Below are positions 1-9,483 of a stretch of DNA of 64,000 nt, piece by piece (position 1 is the stretch's first letter; each line of letters opens with the position of its first letter). The stretch is from Flavobacteriales bacterium (lineage in GTDB: Bacteria; Bacteroidota; Bacteroidia; Flavobacteriales_D; Crocinitomicaceae). The notes beneath the pieces are model-generated. The model saw only the letters and a program-made list of their open reading frames with translations. It had not been told where the DNA came from and did not search any database. The position numbers and the translations under genes are program-made. The stretch is from positions 1 to 64,000 of the forward strand of contig CANJLG010000001.1 of the NCBI GenBank assembly GCA_947475095.1. The letters run 5' to 3'.

Positions 1-794
1 ATCGTTTTATTTTACCTAAAATAGGCCCGAAAGCCAAGATTGTAGAATGGTCCCTTAAGAACATCCAACTAGAAATCATACAGCAACTCAAAACCGAAAT
101 CAAGCCTACTAATCCACCCAAAAGCCAAGTTACCTTAGCATTACAAGAAGCACTGGGATTAAAAAATAACCCCATTCATATCGAATGCTTCGATAACTCC
201 AACATCCAAGGGACTTCTGCCGTTGCAGCCTGCGTTGTTTTCAAGCATGGTGTTCCAAGTAAAAATGAATATCGACACTTCAATATCAAAACAGTCGTAG
301 GACCAGATGACTTCGCCTCGATGGCTGAAATTGTTTTTCGACGTTACAAAAGACTTTTAGAAGAAGGCGGGGCTCTCCCCGACTTAATAATCATTGACGG
401 AGGAAAGGGCCAACTCAGCGCAGCCCTTCAATCGATTGACCGGCTAAATTTAAGAGGTAAAATAGCCATCATGGGTTTAGCCAAAAGGCTTGAGGAAATC
501 TATTGGCCCGAACAAGCCCATCCATTGATGTTGGATAAAACCAGTGAGGCAATGAAACTTGTACAACACCTTAGAAATGAGGCCCACCGTTTTGGTATCA
601 GTCACCACAGAAACCAGCGAAGCGCCAACTTTATACAGTCAGAATTAGAACAAATTAAAGGAATAGGGCCTGCAACTATTGCGCAATTGTTCCAAACATT
701 TAAAACCATCGGTGCTATTAAATCGGCAAGTATAAATCAGCTAGAGGCGTGCGTAGGCGAAGCCAAGGCAAAGATTATCAAAGACCAGCAATGA
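1..794 (+). CDS. uvrC: UvrABC excinuclease subunit C, C-terminal part (5' end outside window)
   Basis: UvrC makes the two incisions around a lesion in nucleotide excision repair. The open frame enters from the left edge (first full codon at base 3), so an ATG at 321 is internal and not the start. The visible part holds the RNase H-like endonuclease domain, with the HIECFDNSNIQGTSAVAA motif (its Asp begins the catalytic triad), the LIIIDGGKGQL motif and the LRNEAHRFGISHHR motif. It ends in a C-terminal helix-hairpin-helix (IKGIGPATIAQLFQTF). The GIY-YIG and UVR domains must lie upstream of the window. The stop is followed after three bases by the stop of a convergent metalloprotease gene. Identification is firm; only the missing N-terminus is unknown. 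Confidence 0.96.
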   Translation, partial: RFILPKIGPKAKIVEWSLKNIQLEIIQQLKTEIKPTNPPKSQVTLALQEALGLKNNPIHIECFDNSNIQGTSAVAACVVFKHGVPSKNEYRHFNIKTVVGPDDFASMAEIVFRRYKRLLEEGGALPDLIIIDGGKGQLSAALQSIDRLNLRGKIAIMGLAKRLEEIYWPEQAHPLMLDKTSEAMKLVQHLRNEAHRFGISHHRNQRSANFIQSELEQIKGIGPATIAQLFQTFKTIGAIKSASINQLEACVGEAKAKIIKDQQ

Positions 795-797
795 AAC

Positions 798-2954
798 TTA
801 TTTCTTAATAAAAGGCAAGATAGTCTGACCTTTGGCGCTGCTCAATTTAACCATATAAGAACCTTGAGCCAAGGCTTGTATATCAAACACCACCATGTTT
901 TGACCTGAATTACTTTTGATGAAATAGTTTTGAAGTATTTTACCATTCAAGTCCAAAACACTTACGTTGACATCATCAACATCTTGAGAATGGTAGGATA
1001 CATGAACCTCTTCGTTGGATGGATTAGGATAAAGCACAGGATTAGAAAAAGACGCTTCATCATTCACTCCTAAAACCAAGGTGTTTGAAGGTGCCCCAGC
1101 GTAAAGGTTGATGTCATCTAAGTAAAAATTATTACCGCCTTCACCTTCAAAACGGAATCTCATTCGAAAATCAGCGGTAAAATAATTGCTCGTAACATTT
1201 GGCATATGCACGGTTACCCAATCTTGGCTTGATGATGGCGCCCATGAACTTGCTGTAGCAATATTTGATAATTGATTGCCCCCTATTGTTTTACGTTGGA
1301 CCCATGTATCGCCACAATTATTTGTAATAAAAACTTTAAGGTAATCAAAATCTTCAATCATTTTTTTACGATAGGCATATCGAAAACTCAAGGTTACCGC
1401 ACCACCCAAAGGGATGGTTGAGAGGTCAATCGGGGCACTCATTAATTCGTCGATATTGGATGGGGCGTCGTCAAAATTTACAAGTTTTGCACATTTTATC
1501 CCAGAATGGGCCGTGTTTGATTCCAACACAAATGCGTTGTTGTTATTTAGGTTATATACTTCCCAGTTTGGTAGATTAGCAAGTGAAGTATATGCTTCGA
1601 ATCCTTCCCAAAAAGGCAAAGAAGTGGGTGATGGAAGTACACGTATATAATTTGTTTTTGTTTCAATGTCATTCGTCGTTCCATCTGAAGCACTTAGCGT
1701 CACAGAATATAATCCTGGTTGACTATAGGTTACGCTCGGGTTGGAAATGGTTGATGATGATGGATTGCCACCTGAAAAACTCCAAACTCGATTGGTAACC
1801 AAGTTATAAGAAACATCTAAAAACTCTACTGATTGCCCTTGACAAATGGTCGTTCGATTAGAAGTGAAATCTGCATTGCACAGAATTAAATCACCATTAA
1901 TACCTGTAGCAATTATATTAGCCGGAGACCATAAATTTGATCGGCCTGTATTATTGGACAGTAAAGCTGTTCTAATTCTTGTTTTTTGGCCTTCAGTAAA
2001 CATCTTAGAACAATAAGAATAATCCATGTAATTTTCAACGTTATCATGAATATTAAATCCCCAATAAGCATCATCAGAATTACAGGTGTTTGAATTTAAT
2101 GCACATGATTGCACTCCAATGCAATTAGGTGTATCAGCTACGCCGTCATCTGTATCGCAATTGGTCGGAATATTTGGATTATTCGTCGAACCCCAAGTAT
2201 GCGGGAGATTTAACCAATGACCAACCTCGTGCGTTAAAACTCTTCCGTGCGAAGCAGAACTTGTACCGATAGAACCTAAATAATCATGCAAAAGCCAAAT
2301 GCCATTCGACATAGAAGTTGCGGTATTCCCAGATGGATAATAGGTATAGCCTGCCGCACCGCCTATACTTCCACAAACGAAAATATTAAGGTATTTATTC
2401 CCTGGCCATTGCCCTTGATATACATTATTGTTGGAGATGATTTCATTCACTTGGCTACCGCCATCATCACCTTGGTAACTCAAGAAAGAGAAGGTACGCG
2501 TAACACCATTAAAGCAAGATCCATCAGGTGCTTTGGTGGCCAACACGAATTCTACCTCTACATCAGCGGGCATGCCCTGAAAATCTTGTTGAACAGTTGC
2601 TGCATCCAAATTCTGAAGTCTAAAATCGCGATTTAAATTGGCTAGCCCACTCAAGATTTGCTCGTGCGTAATGTTTTCAATTCCATTATTATGAAGCACA
2701 TGAAAGACCACAGGTATTTTATAAACGGTTCCCTTTGGTACTGGAATTTTTGATAGCTTTTGACTTTCGGCTTGATCTTTTTCAAATTGCCGTGCAAAAA
2801 CAGAATCCTTCAAGGCCTCGATTAATTTTATATGCTGGTGACAATACTCAACACTTTCACCTTCCCTTGCATTGGAAGCATCGAATGGTTTTTTTTGCGC
2901 TGATACCGTAATAAATGATGCAATCAAAGAAGAAAATAAAAGGATGTTTTTCAT
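798..2954 (-). CDS. Secreted M43-family zinc metalloprotease with PKD domain and T9SS type A sorting domain
   Basis: The protein has 718 residues. It starts with a signal peptide (about 1-19), followed by a short pro-region with a lone Cys38 (VEYC). The catalytic domain has the zinc motif HEVGHWLNLPH (His242, Glu243, His246, His252) and a Met-turn (VENYMDYSYC, Met310), as in cytophagalysin/pappalysin-like M43 enzymes. A PKD domain follows (about 360-440), then a jelly-roll-like segment with GGNNFYLDDINLYAG, and a C-terminal type A sorting domain (LYPNPSNEEVHVSY onward). It is probably exported by Sec, moved across the outer membrane by T9SS and there degrades external protein; the substrate is unknown. 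The paralogue lies 38 bp upstream in the same direction, so both are probably one transcript. Confidence 0.9.
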   Translation of the reverse strand: MKNILLFSSLIASFITVSAQKKPFDASNAREGESVEYCHQHIKLIEALKDSVFARQFEKDQAESQKLSKIPVPKGTVYKIPVVFHVLHNNGIENITHEQILSGLANLNRDFRLQNLDAATVQQDFQGMPADVEVEFVLATKAPDGSCFNGVTRTFSFLSYQGDDGGSQVNEIISNNNVYQGQWPGNKYLNIFVCGSIGGAAGYTYYPSGNTATSMSNGIWLLHDYLGSIGTSSASHGRVLTHEVGHWLNLPHTWGSTNNPNIPTNCDTDDGVADTPNCIGVQSCALNSNTCNSDDAYWGFNIHDNVENYMDYSYCSKMFTEGQKTRIRTALLSNNTGRSNLWSPANIIATGINGDLILCNADFTSNRTTICQGQSVEFLDVSYNLVTNRVWSFSGGNPSSSTISNPSVTYSQPGLYSVTLSASDGTTNDIETKTNYIRVLPSPTSLPFWEGFEAYTSLANLPNWEVYNLNNNNAFVLESNTAHSGIKCAKLVNFDDAPSNIDELMSAPIDLSTIPLGGAVTLSFRYAYRKKMIEDFDYLKVFITNNCGDTWVQRKTIGGNQLSNIATASSWAPSSSQDWVTVHMPNVTSNYFTADFRMRFRFEGEGGNNFYLDDINLYAGAPSNTLVLGVNDEASFSNPVLYPNPSNEEVHVSYHSQDVDDVNVSVLDLNGKILQNYFIKSNSGQNMVVFDIQALAQGSYMVKLSSAKGQTILPFIKK

Positions 2955-2992
2955 TTAATTGTTTCCGTGATTAATGACTTTATTGTTTAAAA

Positions 2993-5155
2993 TCATTTTA
3001 TTACAAAAGGTAAGGTCTTAAAATGATCATCTGATATGATCTTCAAAAAGTAAGAGCCTGCAGCAAAGATCTGCGTGTCAAGCAAAACCAAATTTGATCC
3101 CTGTACAGCATTCACCAAATTGTTTTGAATTATTTTTCCTGTAATATCCAATACCTGAAATTGCATGTCTTTATTTTTTGAAGCACTAAAACTAACATTC
3201 AATTCACCATCAGTTGGATTAGGAAAAAGCGAAATGTCATTAATGCTTTCATTTAATTCATTTATACCCAACACTATTTCATTCGATGGCGCACCTGCAT
3301 ATAAATTAATGTCATCTAGATAAAAGTTATTGCCACCTTCCCCTTCAAATCGGAATTTAAATTTAAAGTTTTGACTAAAATAATTGCTGGTCACATTGGT
3401 TACATGAACCGTTACCCAATCTGCTTGAGAGGTAGGCGTCCAAGAGGAAGTAGTAACCAAAGAGCTTAACTGATTACCTCCTAATGTTTTTCTTTGCACC
3501 CAAGTGTCACCACAATCACCCGTAATGAAGACCTTTAAGTATTCGTAATCAGCGCTTGTTTTTTTGCGGTATGAGTAACGGAAACTTAGTGTAACCGCTC
3601 CAGTCTGAGGGATGACAGATAAATCCATTGGGGAAGATATCAACTCATCCACATTGGAAGGAGCTTGGCCGAAGTTCACCAACTTGGCACATTGACTACC
3701 ACTATACCCTGTAGTATTTTCAATGGTAAACGCATTATTATTTTCTTGGTTAAGTACTTCCCAATTCACAAGGTTGTTCAAAGAAGAATATCCCTCGAAT
3801 CCTTCCCAATAAGGGATGGTGCTTGATGTAGGTAATACCCGAATATAATTGGTTTTAACCTCAGAATCGTTGGTTGCTCCATCGGTAGCGGTCAGAGAAA
3901 CACTGTATAAACCAGGCTGAGAGTACGTAACAGTAACATTTTGCGCAGTAGAAGTAGCGGGCTGACCTCCGTTGAAGCTCCAATTCCATCCAGTTGCAGC
4001 ATTGTAAGAATCATCTTCAAATGAGATGGCGTCACCAACACAAATGGTAGTTCGATTGGTTGTAAAATCGGCCTTACACAAATATGGTGTTATTCCTGCC
4101 CCTACAGCTGTTAAATTAGTCGAAGAAATTACATTGGCACGCCCAGTTGAATTGCTTTGAAGCGCTGTTCTCATTCTAGTTTTTTGACCTAGGGTAAACA
4201 TTTTTGAACAATAAGAATAATCCATATAATTCTCAACATTATCCTTCATGTTCACACCGCCCCAATAGGCATTGTCTGTACTACAAGTATTGGAATTCAA
4301 CACGCAAGCAGTTACGCCAATACAATTCGGTGTATCTTGCACATTATCATCTGTAGAACAGCTTGTCGTATTACCCGGATTATTGTTTCCACCCCAAGTG
4401 TGGTCTAAATTCAACCAATGTCCTACTTCATGAGTAAGGGTTCGACTAGTTCCTGTAGAACTCGTACCTATAGAGCCTACATAATTATGTAAGACCCAAA
4501 TTCCGTTGGTCATTTGGTTGGCAGACCAATTTGAAGGCTTTGTCGTATACCCTGCGGCACCCCCAATTTCACCACAAATAAAAATATTTAGGTATTTATT
4601 TCCAGCCCAACTACCTTGGAAGACATCATTTCCTGCTACAATAGCATCCACTTGATTTCCCCCATCAGAACCATCGTAACTAATGGCATTCTTGGTACGG
4701 GTAATTCCCTTAAAACATGCTCCATTAGGCGCTTTGGTAGCCAAAAGGAATTCCACCTCAATGTCTGCAGGCATACCTGCGAATTCAGCCTGAACATTAT
4801 TGGCATCTGCATTAAGCAAACGATAATCACGATTTAAAATAGTGAGCGCATCGAAAATTTGCTCGTCAGAAATATTCTCGATACCATTGTTGTGAAGCAC
4901 GTGAAAAACAACAGGAATTTTATACACCGTTGCTTTTTCCGTAGGCCCTTTTGGTGGCTCAATCACTTCAAGCGCATCCAGCTCCAATGACTTCACATAT
5001 TCAGGAATTTGCATCAAAGCAGCCATTTTTTTGTGCGTAAGGCAATACTCCACTGTTTCTCCATCTCTGGCATTAGTTGCATCGAAGGGCTTAACTTGAG
5101 CAGTTAAAAAGAAAACTTGGCTCAGCAATAAGGTAGAAAATAAAATTTTAATCAT
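2993..5155 (-). CDS. Secreted M43-family zinc metalloprotease with PKD domain and T9SS type A sorting domain (paralogue)
   Basis: The protein has 720 residues with the same architecture as the next gene downstream: signal peptide 1-19, pro-region with Cys38, zinc motif HEVGHWLNLDH (His242, Glu243, His246, His252), Met-turn VENYMDYSYC, PKD domain, jelly-roll-like segment and type A sorting domain (LFPNPTDGELNVSF). Residues 1-260 align with the paralogue without a gap; over residues 81-260 I count 123 of 180 identical. This is a tandem duplication that has diverged, mostly in the pro-region and in the region before the PKD domain. It is the promoter-proximal gene of the pair and diverges from a thioesterase across an 89 bp gap. 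Confidence 0.9.
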   Translation of the reverse strand: MIKILFSTLLLSQVFFLTAQVKPFDATNARDGETVEYCLTHKKMAALMQIPEYVKSLELDALEVIEPPKGPTEKATVYKIPVVFHVLHNNGIENISDEQIFDALTILNRDYRLLNADANNVQAEFAGMPADIEVEFLLATKAPNGACFKGITRTKNAISYDGSDGGNQVDAIVAGNDVFQGSWAGNKYLNIFICGEIGGAAGYTTKPSNWSANQMTNGIWVLHNYVGSIGTSSTGTSRTLTHEVGHWLNLDHTWGGNNNPGNTTSCSTDDNVQDTPNCIGVTACVLNSNTCSTDNAYWGGVNMKDNVENYMDYSYCSKMFTLGQKTRMRTALQSNSTGRANVISSTNLTAVGAGITPYLCKADFTTNRTTICVGDAISFEDDSYNAATGWNWSFNGGQPATSTAQNVTVTYSQPGLYSVSLTATDGATNDSEVKTNYIRVLPTSSTIPYWEGFEGYSSLNNLVNWEVLNQENNNAFTIENTTGYSGSQCAKLVNFGQAPSNVDELISSPMDLSVIPQTGAVTLSFRYSYRKKTSADYEYLKVFITGDCGDTWVQRKTLGGNQLSSLVTTSSWTPTSQADWVTVHVTNVTSNYFSQNFKFKFRFEGEGGNNFYLDDINLYAGAPSNEIVLGINELNESINDISLFPNPTDGELNVSFSASKNKDMQFQVLDITGKIIQNNLVNAVQGSNLVLLDTQIFAAGSYFLKIISDDHFKTLPFVIK

Positions 5156-5232
5156 TTGTATAAATTAAGAGTCGGTAAATATAAAAAATTAATTATATTT
5201 TATAAAACATATTAGTCCTAACCATTAAAACT

Positions 5233-5240
5233 TAATTTTG
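5233..5240 (+). promoter_or_regulatory. Putative -7 promoter element TAATTTTG
   Basis: Matches the Bacteroidota -7 consensus TAnnTTTG and ends only four bases before the thioesterase ATG, so the transcript would be leaderless or nearly so. The -33 element is weak: TTAG at about 5212 with a 17-base spacer. Confidence 0.45.
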
Positions 5241-5244
5241 TTCT

Positions 5245-5766
5245 ATGAAAGAAAAAACAGCAAAAGAGACCTTATCAATAACAACCATTATTGTGTTACC
5301 AAATGATACCAATACACAGGGAAATTTATTTGGGGGTCAATTATTAGCTTGGATGGATGTCATATCAAGCGTGGCAGCTCAGCGTCATTGTAAACGAGTT
5401 GTTGTAACAGCTTCCGTTAATAATGTTTCTTTTAAAAAACCAATCCCGCACGCATCAATTGTAACCTTAGAAGCTAAAGTATCACGCGCATTCTCTACAT
5501 CCATGGAGATTTTTGTTGATGTATTTTTAGAAAATGCCATTACTGGTGATCGCGAAAAATGCAATGAAGCCATCTACACCTTTGTGGCTGTAGATCAAAA
5601 TGGTGCTCCCATTAATATTCCAGAACTCATTCCAGAAACAGAAGAAGAAAAAAAACGCTACGAAGGAGCCTTAAGAAGAAAACAACTGAGTTTAATTCTT
5701 GCAGGTAAAATGAAACCATCGGAAGCTTTGGAGCTAAAAAAAATATTCATTGAAGATGCGATTTAG
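5245..5766 (+). CDS. Acyl-CoA thioesterase, hotdog fold (YciA/BACH family)
   Basis: A 173-residue cytoplasmic enzyme predicted to hydrolyse acyl-CoA to free acid and CoA. The hotdog signature NTQGNLFGGQLLAWMDV carries the Asn/Asp active-site region typical of the family, followed by VVTASVNNVSFKKPI and the central strand motif VTLEAKVSRAF. The last 40 residues form a charged helix after the fold. The start is an ATG just after a good -7 box. The 3' end overlaps the start of the following hydrolase, suggesting co-translation. Chain-length preference cannot be read from the sequence. Confidence 0.9.
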   Translation: MKEKTAKETLSITTIIVLPNDTNTQGNLFGGQLLAWMDVISSVAAQRHCKRVVVTASVNNVSFKKPIPHASIVTLEAKVSRAFSTSMEIFVDVFLENAITGDREKCNEAIYTFVAVDQNGAPINIPELIPETEEEKKRYEGALRRKQLSLILAGKMKPSEALELKKIFIEDAI

Positions 5767-7162
5767 GCTAATTATATTTTTTAGCCTCCTTGGGTCTTCG
5801 CTTTTAAGTCAAACATTTCCGGGCACCTGGTACGCCACACTAGACGTAATGGGCGAGAAGTTACCCTTGGTTATTCATTTAAAAGATAGTTCAAATAGCT
5901 GGCTTGGGACCTTAGACAGCCCCAAACAAAAAGCATTTGGAATTCCGATGAATTCTGTTGAGGTTAATGGATCCAAGTTGTTTTTTACAATAGAAAAATT
6001 AAATGTGTCTTATCAAGGCATACTTACCGATACAGCCGTTATCGTTGGCACGTTTAAACAAGGCGCCTTTAAGGCCAATTTAAATTTCAAACAAACAATA
6101 AGCGCTCTTCCATCCCAACGCAAAATACAAGACCCTAAAGAACCAACTCCTTATATACAGGAAGAGGTGTCTATTTTCAATGCTAAGGGTCAATTCAACT
6201 TGAGCGGCACCGTGACCCGCCCCGAAACTGATAAACAAATCAAGGTGCCATGTGTCATTTTGATTACCGGAAGTGGGCCCCAAGACCGTAACGAAGAGAT
6301 TTTAGGACATCGGCCGTTTTTAGTCTTAGCAGACCGCCTTACCCTTGCGGGTTATAGCGTATTAAGAATGGATGATCGGGGCACAGCAAAATCAGGAGGG
6401 ACCTTTGAAGGCGCCACATCCTTAGATTTCGCAGAAGATATTGCGGCAGCTATACAGTTTGTAAAAACCCTTGCATATGTAGACACCCAACGCATTGTAT
6501 TAATGGGCCACAGTGAAGGCGGGATGATTGCCAACATGGTAGCAGCTAGATATCCAGAAATATATGCAGTGATTTCTTTAGCGGGACCTGGCATTTTAGG
6601 TTCCACCCTACTCCAAGAACAACAGCAATTAATAATTAAAGCGAATGGCGCGAGCAAAAAAGAACGTAGAGCGCTACAAAAGTTTTCGAGGTCCTTTTAC
6701 CCGATTTTAACCTTAGATAGTTTAGTTAGGGTTCGAAAAAATGCAAAAAGATTTTTAGACAACTACGCTCAAAAAATCAACGAAAAGGAACTCCGAGAAA
6801 ATGGGGTCCCGGACCGCGAAACTTGGGTTAAATTGAATTTAGATGCATATGTCAATCCTTGGATGATTTACTTCCTGAATTACAATCCCAAGAGCGATCT
6901 CCAAAAACTAACATGTCATTATCTAGCCCTCAACGGGAGCAATGATTTACAAGTTCCCGCAAAAATGAACCTAGATGCGATAACACTATATTGCAATCCG
7001 GGATCCGAAAAGATAAAACGCATTAAAAATATAGACGGATTGAATCACTTATTTCAGCCTTCGGTAAGCGGGAATCCTGCCGAATATGGCGCGAATGAAA
7101 TCACCTTTGACCCCTCAGCTATTCAGGAAATTCTGCTATTTCTTGGTGATATAAGGCGGTAA
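5756..7162 (+). CDS. Exported alpha/beta hydrolase
   Basis: The protein has 468 residues from the ATG at 5756; a TTG two codons earlier is the only longer start. An N-terminal signal peptide (RLIIFFSLLGSSLLSQ) is followed by a beta-rich domain (about 20-120) of the kind found before Bacteroidota hydrolases. The alpha/beta hydrolase domain has an oxyanion region VILITGSGPQDRNEE and the nucleophile elbow GHSEGG with Ser253. A C-terminal His (DGLNHLFQ) fits the catalytic His. It is likely a periplasmic or surface esterase or peptidase of unknown substrate. The start lies inside the end of the thioesterase gene. The 3' end overlaps the convergent glycosyltransferase by 44 bp. Confidence 0.85.
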   Translation: MRFRLIIFFSLLGSSLLSQTFPGTWYATLDVMGEKLPLVIHLKDSSNSWLGTLDSPKQKAFGIPMNSVEVNGSKLFFTIEKLNVSYQGILTDTAVIVGTFKQGAFKANLNFKQTISALPSQRKIQDPKEPTPYIQEEVSIFNAKGQFNLSGTVTRPETDKQIKVPCVILITGSGPQDRNEEILGHRPFLVLADRLTLAGYSVLRMDDRGTAKSGGTFEGATSLDFAEDIAAAIQFVKTLAYVDTQRIVLMGHSEGGMIANMVAARYPEIYAVISLAGPGILGSTLLQEQQQLIIKANGASKKERRALQKFSRSFYPILTLDSLVRVRKNAKRFLDNYAQKINEKELRENGVPDRETWVKLNLDAYVNPWMIYFLNYNPKSDLQKLTCHYLALNGSNDLQVPAKMNLDAITLYCNPGSEKIKRIKNIDGLNHLFQPSVSGNPAEYGANEITFDPSAIQEILLFLGDIRR

Positions 7163-8120
7163 TTTGAGTTGTAATTTTTACGGCGTCTTGCCTGAGCATG
7201 CAATCGAAATGGCCTTTTGGACAAGCTTGATGACCTATTTTCGAACAAGGTCTGCACGAAAGATCAGCAACTTCAGCATAAAAAACATTGCTTTTTTGAT
7301 AAGGATACATCCCAAAGTCGCGCGTTGTATTTCCCCAAATAGTTACTATGGGTGCCGCATAAAACGACGCCAAATGCATCAATCCAGTATCGTTGCTTAC
7401 TGTAACCTTTGCGTCGCGCAACACATCGGCAGATTGCCACAATGATGTTTTACCAACCAAGTTCGTAGCTTGCGGAAAAGCGTGAAGTAGTTCCATGGCC
7501 ATGGCGTGTTCTGAGTTACCTCCTAAAAAGACCACAGGCACATTAAGGAGAGAAAGGATTTCTTTTATTTTCTCAACAGGCAGTTGCTTCGTGGCGAATT
7601 TGGCGCCAAGTACCCAAGCCACATAGGATTGTTTCTGCAAACCGAATTCCTCTACCGAATGAGACGATGGCTTGAGGATATTACTAGAATGACTCAGGTC
7701 GAGCTGTAATTTCGTACAAGCCTCCAAGTAGCGATCTACCACATGCATTTGAGGCAGAGTATTTAGTTTAAATTGGGTCAGTAGCCATTTTCTAATATTC
7801 CACTTTTTAAAACGAGACCATTCCCACCTCAGCATGGCGAATTGGAGAAATCGCGTACGCAAGTTGTTGTGAAGATCTATGACGTGGGTAAAATGTTCTT
7901 TTTGCAGTTGGCGAGCTGTTTTATACAAGGATTGGTTTAAGGGATGAACCACAATAGGGACATCTATTCCCTCAAAAATAGAGGCGTTTTCTGCTTTGGT
8001 AAGGACGTGAATGTCCGCTTCTGGGTGAGTATTACGAATGGCTTTCAGCACATGAAAAGTTAGCAGAATATCCCCAATGGCACTAAAGCGAATAACTAAT
8101 ACTTTTAGTTTTTTCGCCAT
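7119..8120 (-). CDS. Glycosyltransferase family 9 (heptosyltransferase-like)
   Basis: The 333-residue protein begins with VLVIRFSAIGDILLTFHVL, the GT9 N-terminal signature. It has the family's C-terminal nucleotide-sugar region VSNDTGLMHLASFYAAPIVTIWG. Such enzymes add heptose or related sugars to the lipopolysaccharide core at the inner face of the inner membrane. A C-terminal cluster of Cys (CRPCSKIGHQACPKGHFDCM) resembles the metal-like cluster often seen in this branch. It is the last gene of a five-gene minus-strand operon, starting seven bases after the histidine kinase. Its acceptor sugar cannot be told. Confidence 0.9.
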   Translation of the reverse strand: MAKKLKVLVIRFSAIGDILLTFHVLKAIRNTHPEADIHVLTKAENASIFEGIDVPIVVHPLNQSLYKTARQLQKEHFTHVIDLHNNLRTRFLQFAMLRWEWSRFKKWNIRKWLLTQFKLNTLPQMHVVDRYLEACTKLQLDLSHSSNILKPSSHSVEEFGLQKQSYVAWVLGAKFATKQLPVEKIKEILSLLNVPVVFLGGNSEHAMAMELLHAFPQATNLVGKTSLWQSADVLRDAKVTVSNDTGLMHLASFYAAPIVTIWGNTTRDFGMYPYQKSNVFYAEVADLSCRPCSKIGHQACPKGHFDCMLRQDAVKITTQITALYHQEIAEFPE

Positions 8121-8127
8121 TACCTTA

Positions 8128-9483
8128 CTAGTTAAAAATCATTTTAATGGCGACCCCTTGCCCTAATATTGTGGTGTATTCGCTTTCAATGTTCAACATT
8201 TTCATTCTATATTGAATGTTTTGGATTCCCATTCCGGCTTGTGCCTTTTCGAATTCAAAACCTACTCCGTTATCTTTTAATAAAATAGAAACCTGATTTT
8301 TATTTTTTTCCATTAAAAAATAAATTTGCGTAGCCTTAGCATGTTTAAGCGTATTATTAACTAATTCCTGAATAATCCGATATAAATTAACGCGGTCTAT
8401 ATGATCGAGTGTTTCCTCGACAATTCCCTTCTGTATTTCAATCTTAAAATCAATTAGTCCGGTAGAATTAATCCGATTAGCGAAACGATGAATAGCATGT
8501 AAGAAACCATTTTCTAATTCTGGGGGATTGAGGTTATAGGAAATTTCCCTCAACTCACGAATGCTCTCCTTGAGTAAATTTGAAACAGTATGGTGGGCTG
8601 TTTCCTGATCTTTAGTAGGCGTGATATTTTGAAAAAGAAGGTTTACAAGTGTTAATTGTTGCCCCAAACCATCGTGCAACTCCCTAGCTATCTTTTTCTT
8701 TTCTCTTTCCTCAGCTTGTGAAATGACACTAAATTTTTGTTTTTCAAACTTCAACTCTTCCGTTCTATCAATAACCAAGGCAATGTATACCCCCTCCTCT
8801 TGTTCCAATTTATTGATTACTATTTCATTTATGATTTCAACACCATTTAAGGTTTTTTGCTTTAAGTATTTTTTTAAAGTACTCGAATTGGAATCGATTT
8901 CAATGCGTTGATCATTAAAATAATTGAAACTATAAATCGATTTTCCCAAAATTTCTGCTGCAGTTATTTCATAGAGCGCTAAGGCGGCAGGATTTGCCAT
9001 GGTAATCTCCATTGTTTCACCAAAAAGGCGAAGCATAGGCATAGGTGAATTATTAAAGACATCCCTATATGTTTTTTTAGACTTAGCAAGTTCTAATCGA
9101 ACAGACCTTCGTAGCATCGCGAAACGAATTGTTCTGCCTAATAATTCCGCATTTACATCCGATTTTTGAAGATAATCCTGGGCTCCTTTTGAAACAAGTT
9201 GAATCGCCAGTTCTTTATCATCTAAACCTGAAAGAATGATAATGGAAGCGTTGAAATACATTTTATTAATGGCATCGTAGGTAGCCAATCCACTAGAATC
9301 TAAAATAGTTAAATCTAACAATACAAGGTCGGGATCAATTTCATCCCGAAAGGAATTGGCCTCGCTTAAGGAAGTAGCTATAAAGACATTTTGAATATCA
9401 ATGCCCAACATTTCGAGTTGATGTTGAACAAGTTGGGCAAAAGATGGCTCATCTTCTACGATGAGAATTTTTAATGCTTCCAT
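8128..9483 (-). CDS. Soluble hybrid sensor: receiver, PAS and HisKA_3/HATPase histidine kinase
   Basis: A 451-residue protein with a receiver domain first (about 1-120; acidic pair VEDE, phospho-acceptor Asp57 in LVLLDLT, conserved Lys in YLQKS), then a PAS domain (about 135-250), then a NarX/DegS-type dimerisation helix with the phospho-accepting His270 (KKIARELHDGLGQQL), and a HATPase domain (N box ELVNNTLKHA, G1 box DNGVGF, G2 box GMGIQNI). No membrane segment is seen, so it should be cytoplasmic and driven through its receiver or PAS domain. No output response regulator lies nearby. It overlaps the upstream membrane-protein gene by 13 bp, suggesting translational coupling. Confidence 0.9.
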   Translation of the reverse strand: MEALKILIVEDEPSFAQLVQHQLEMLGIDIQNVFIATSLSEANSFRDEIDPDLVLLDLTILDSSGLATYDAINKMYFNASIIILSGLDDKELAIQLVSKGAQDYLQKSDVNAELLGRTIRFAMLRRSVRLELAKSKKTYRDVFNNSPMPMLRLFGETMEITMANPAALALYEITAAEILGKSIYSFNYFNDQRIEIDSNSSTLKKYLKQKTLNGVEIINEIVINKLEQEEGVYIALVIDRTEELKFEKQKFSVISQAEEREKKKIARELHDGLGQQLTLVNLLFQNITPTKDQETAHHTVSNLLKESIRELREISYNLNPPELENGFLHAIHRFANRINSTGLIDFKIEIQKGIVEETLDHIDRVNLYRIIQELVNNTLKHAKATQIYFLMEKNKNQVSILLKDNGVGFEFEKAQAGMGIQNIQYRMKMLNIESEYTTILGQGVAIKMIFN

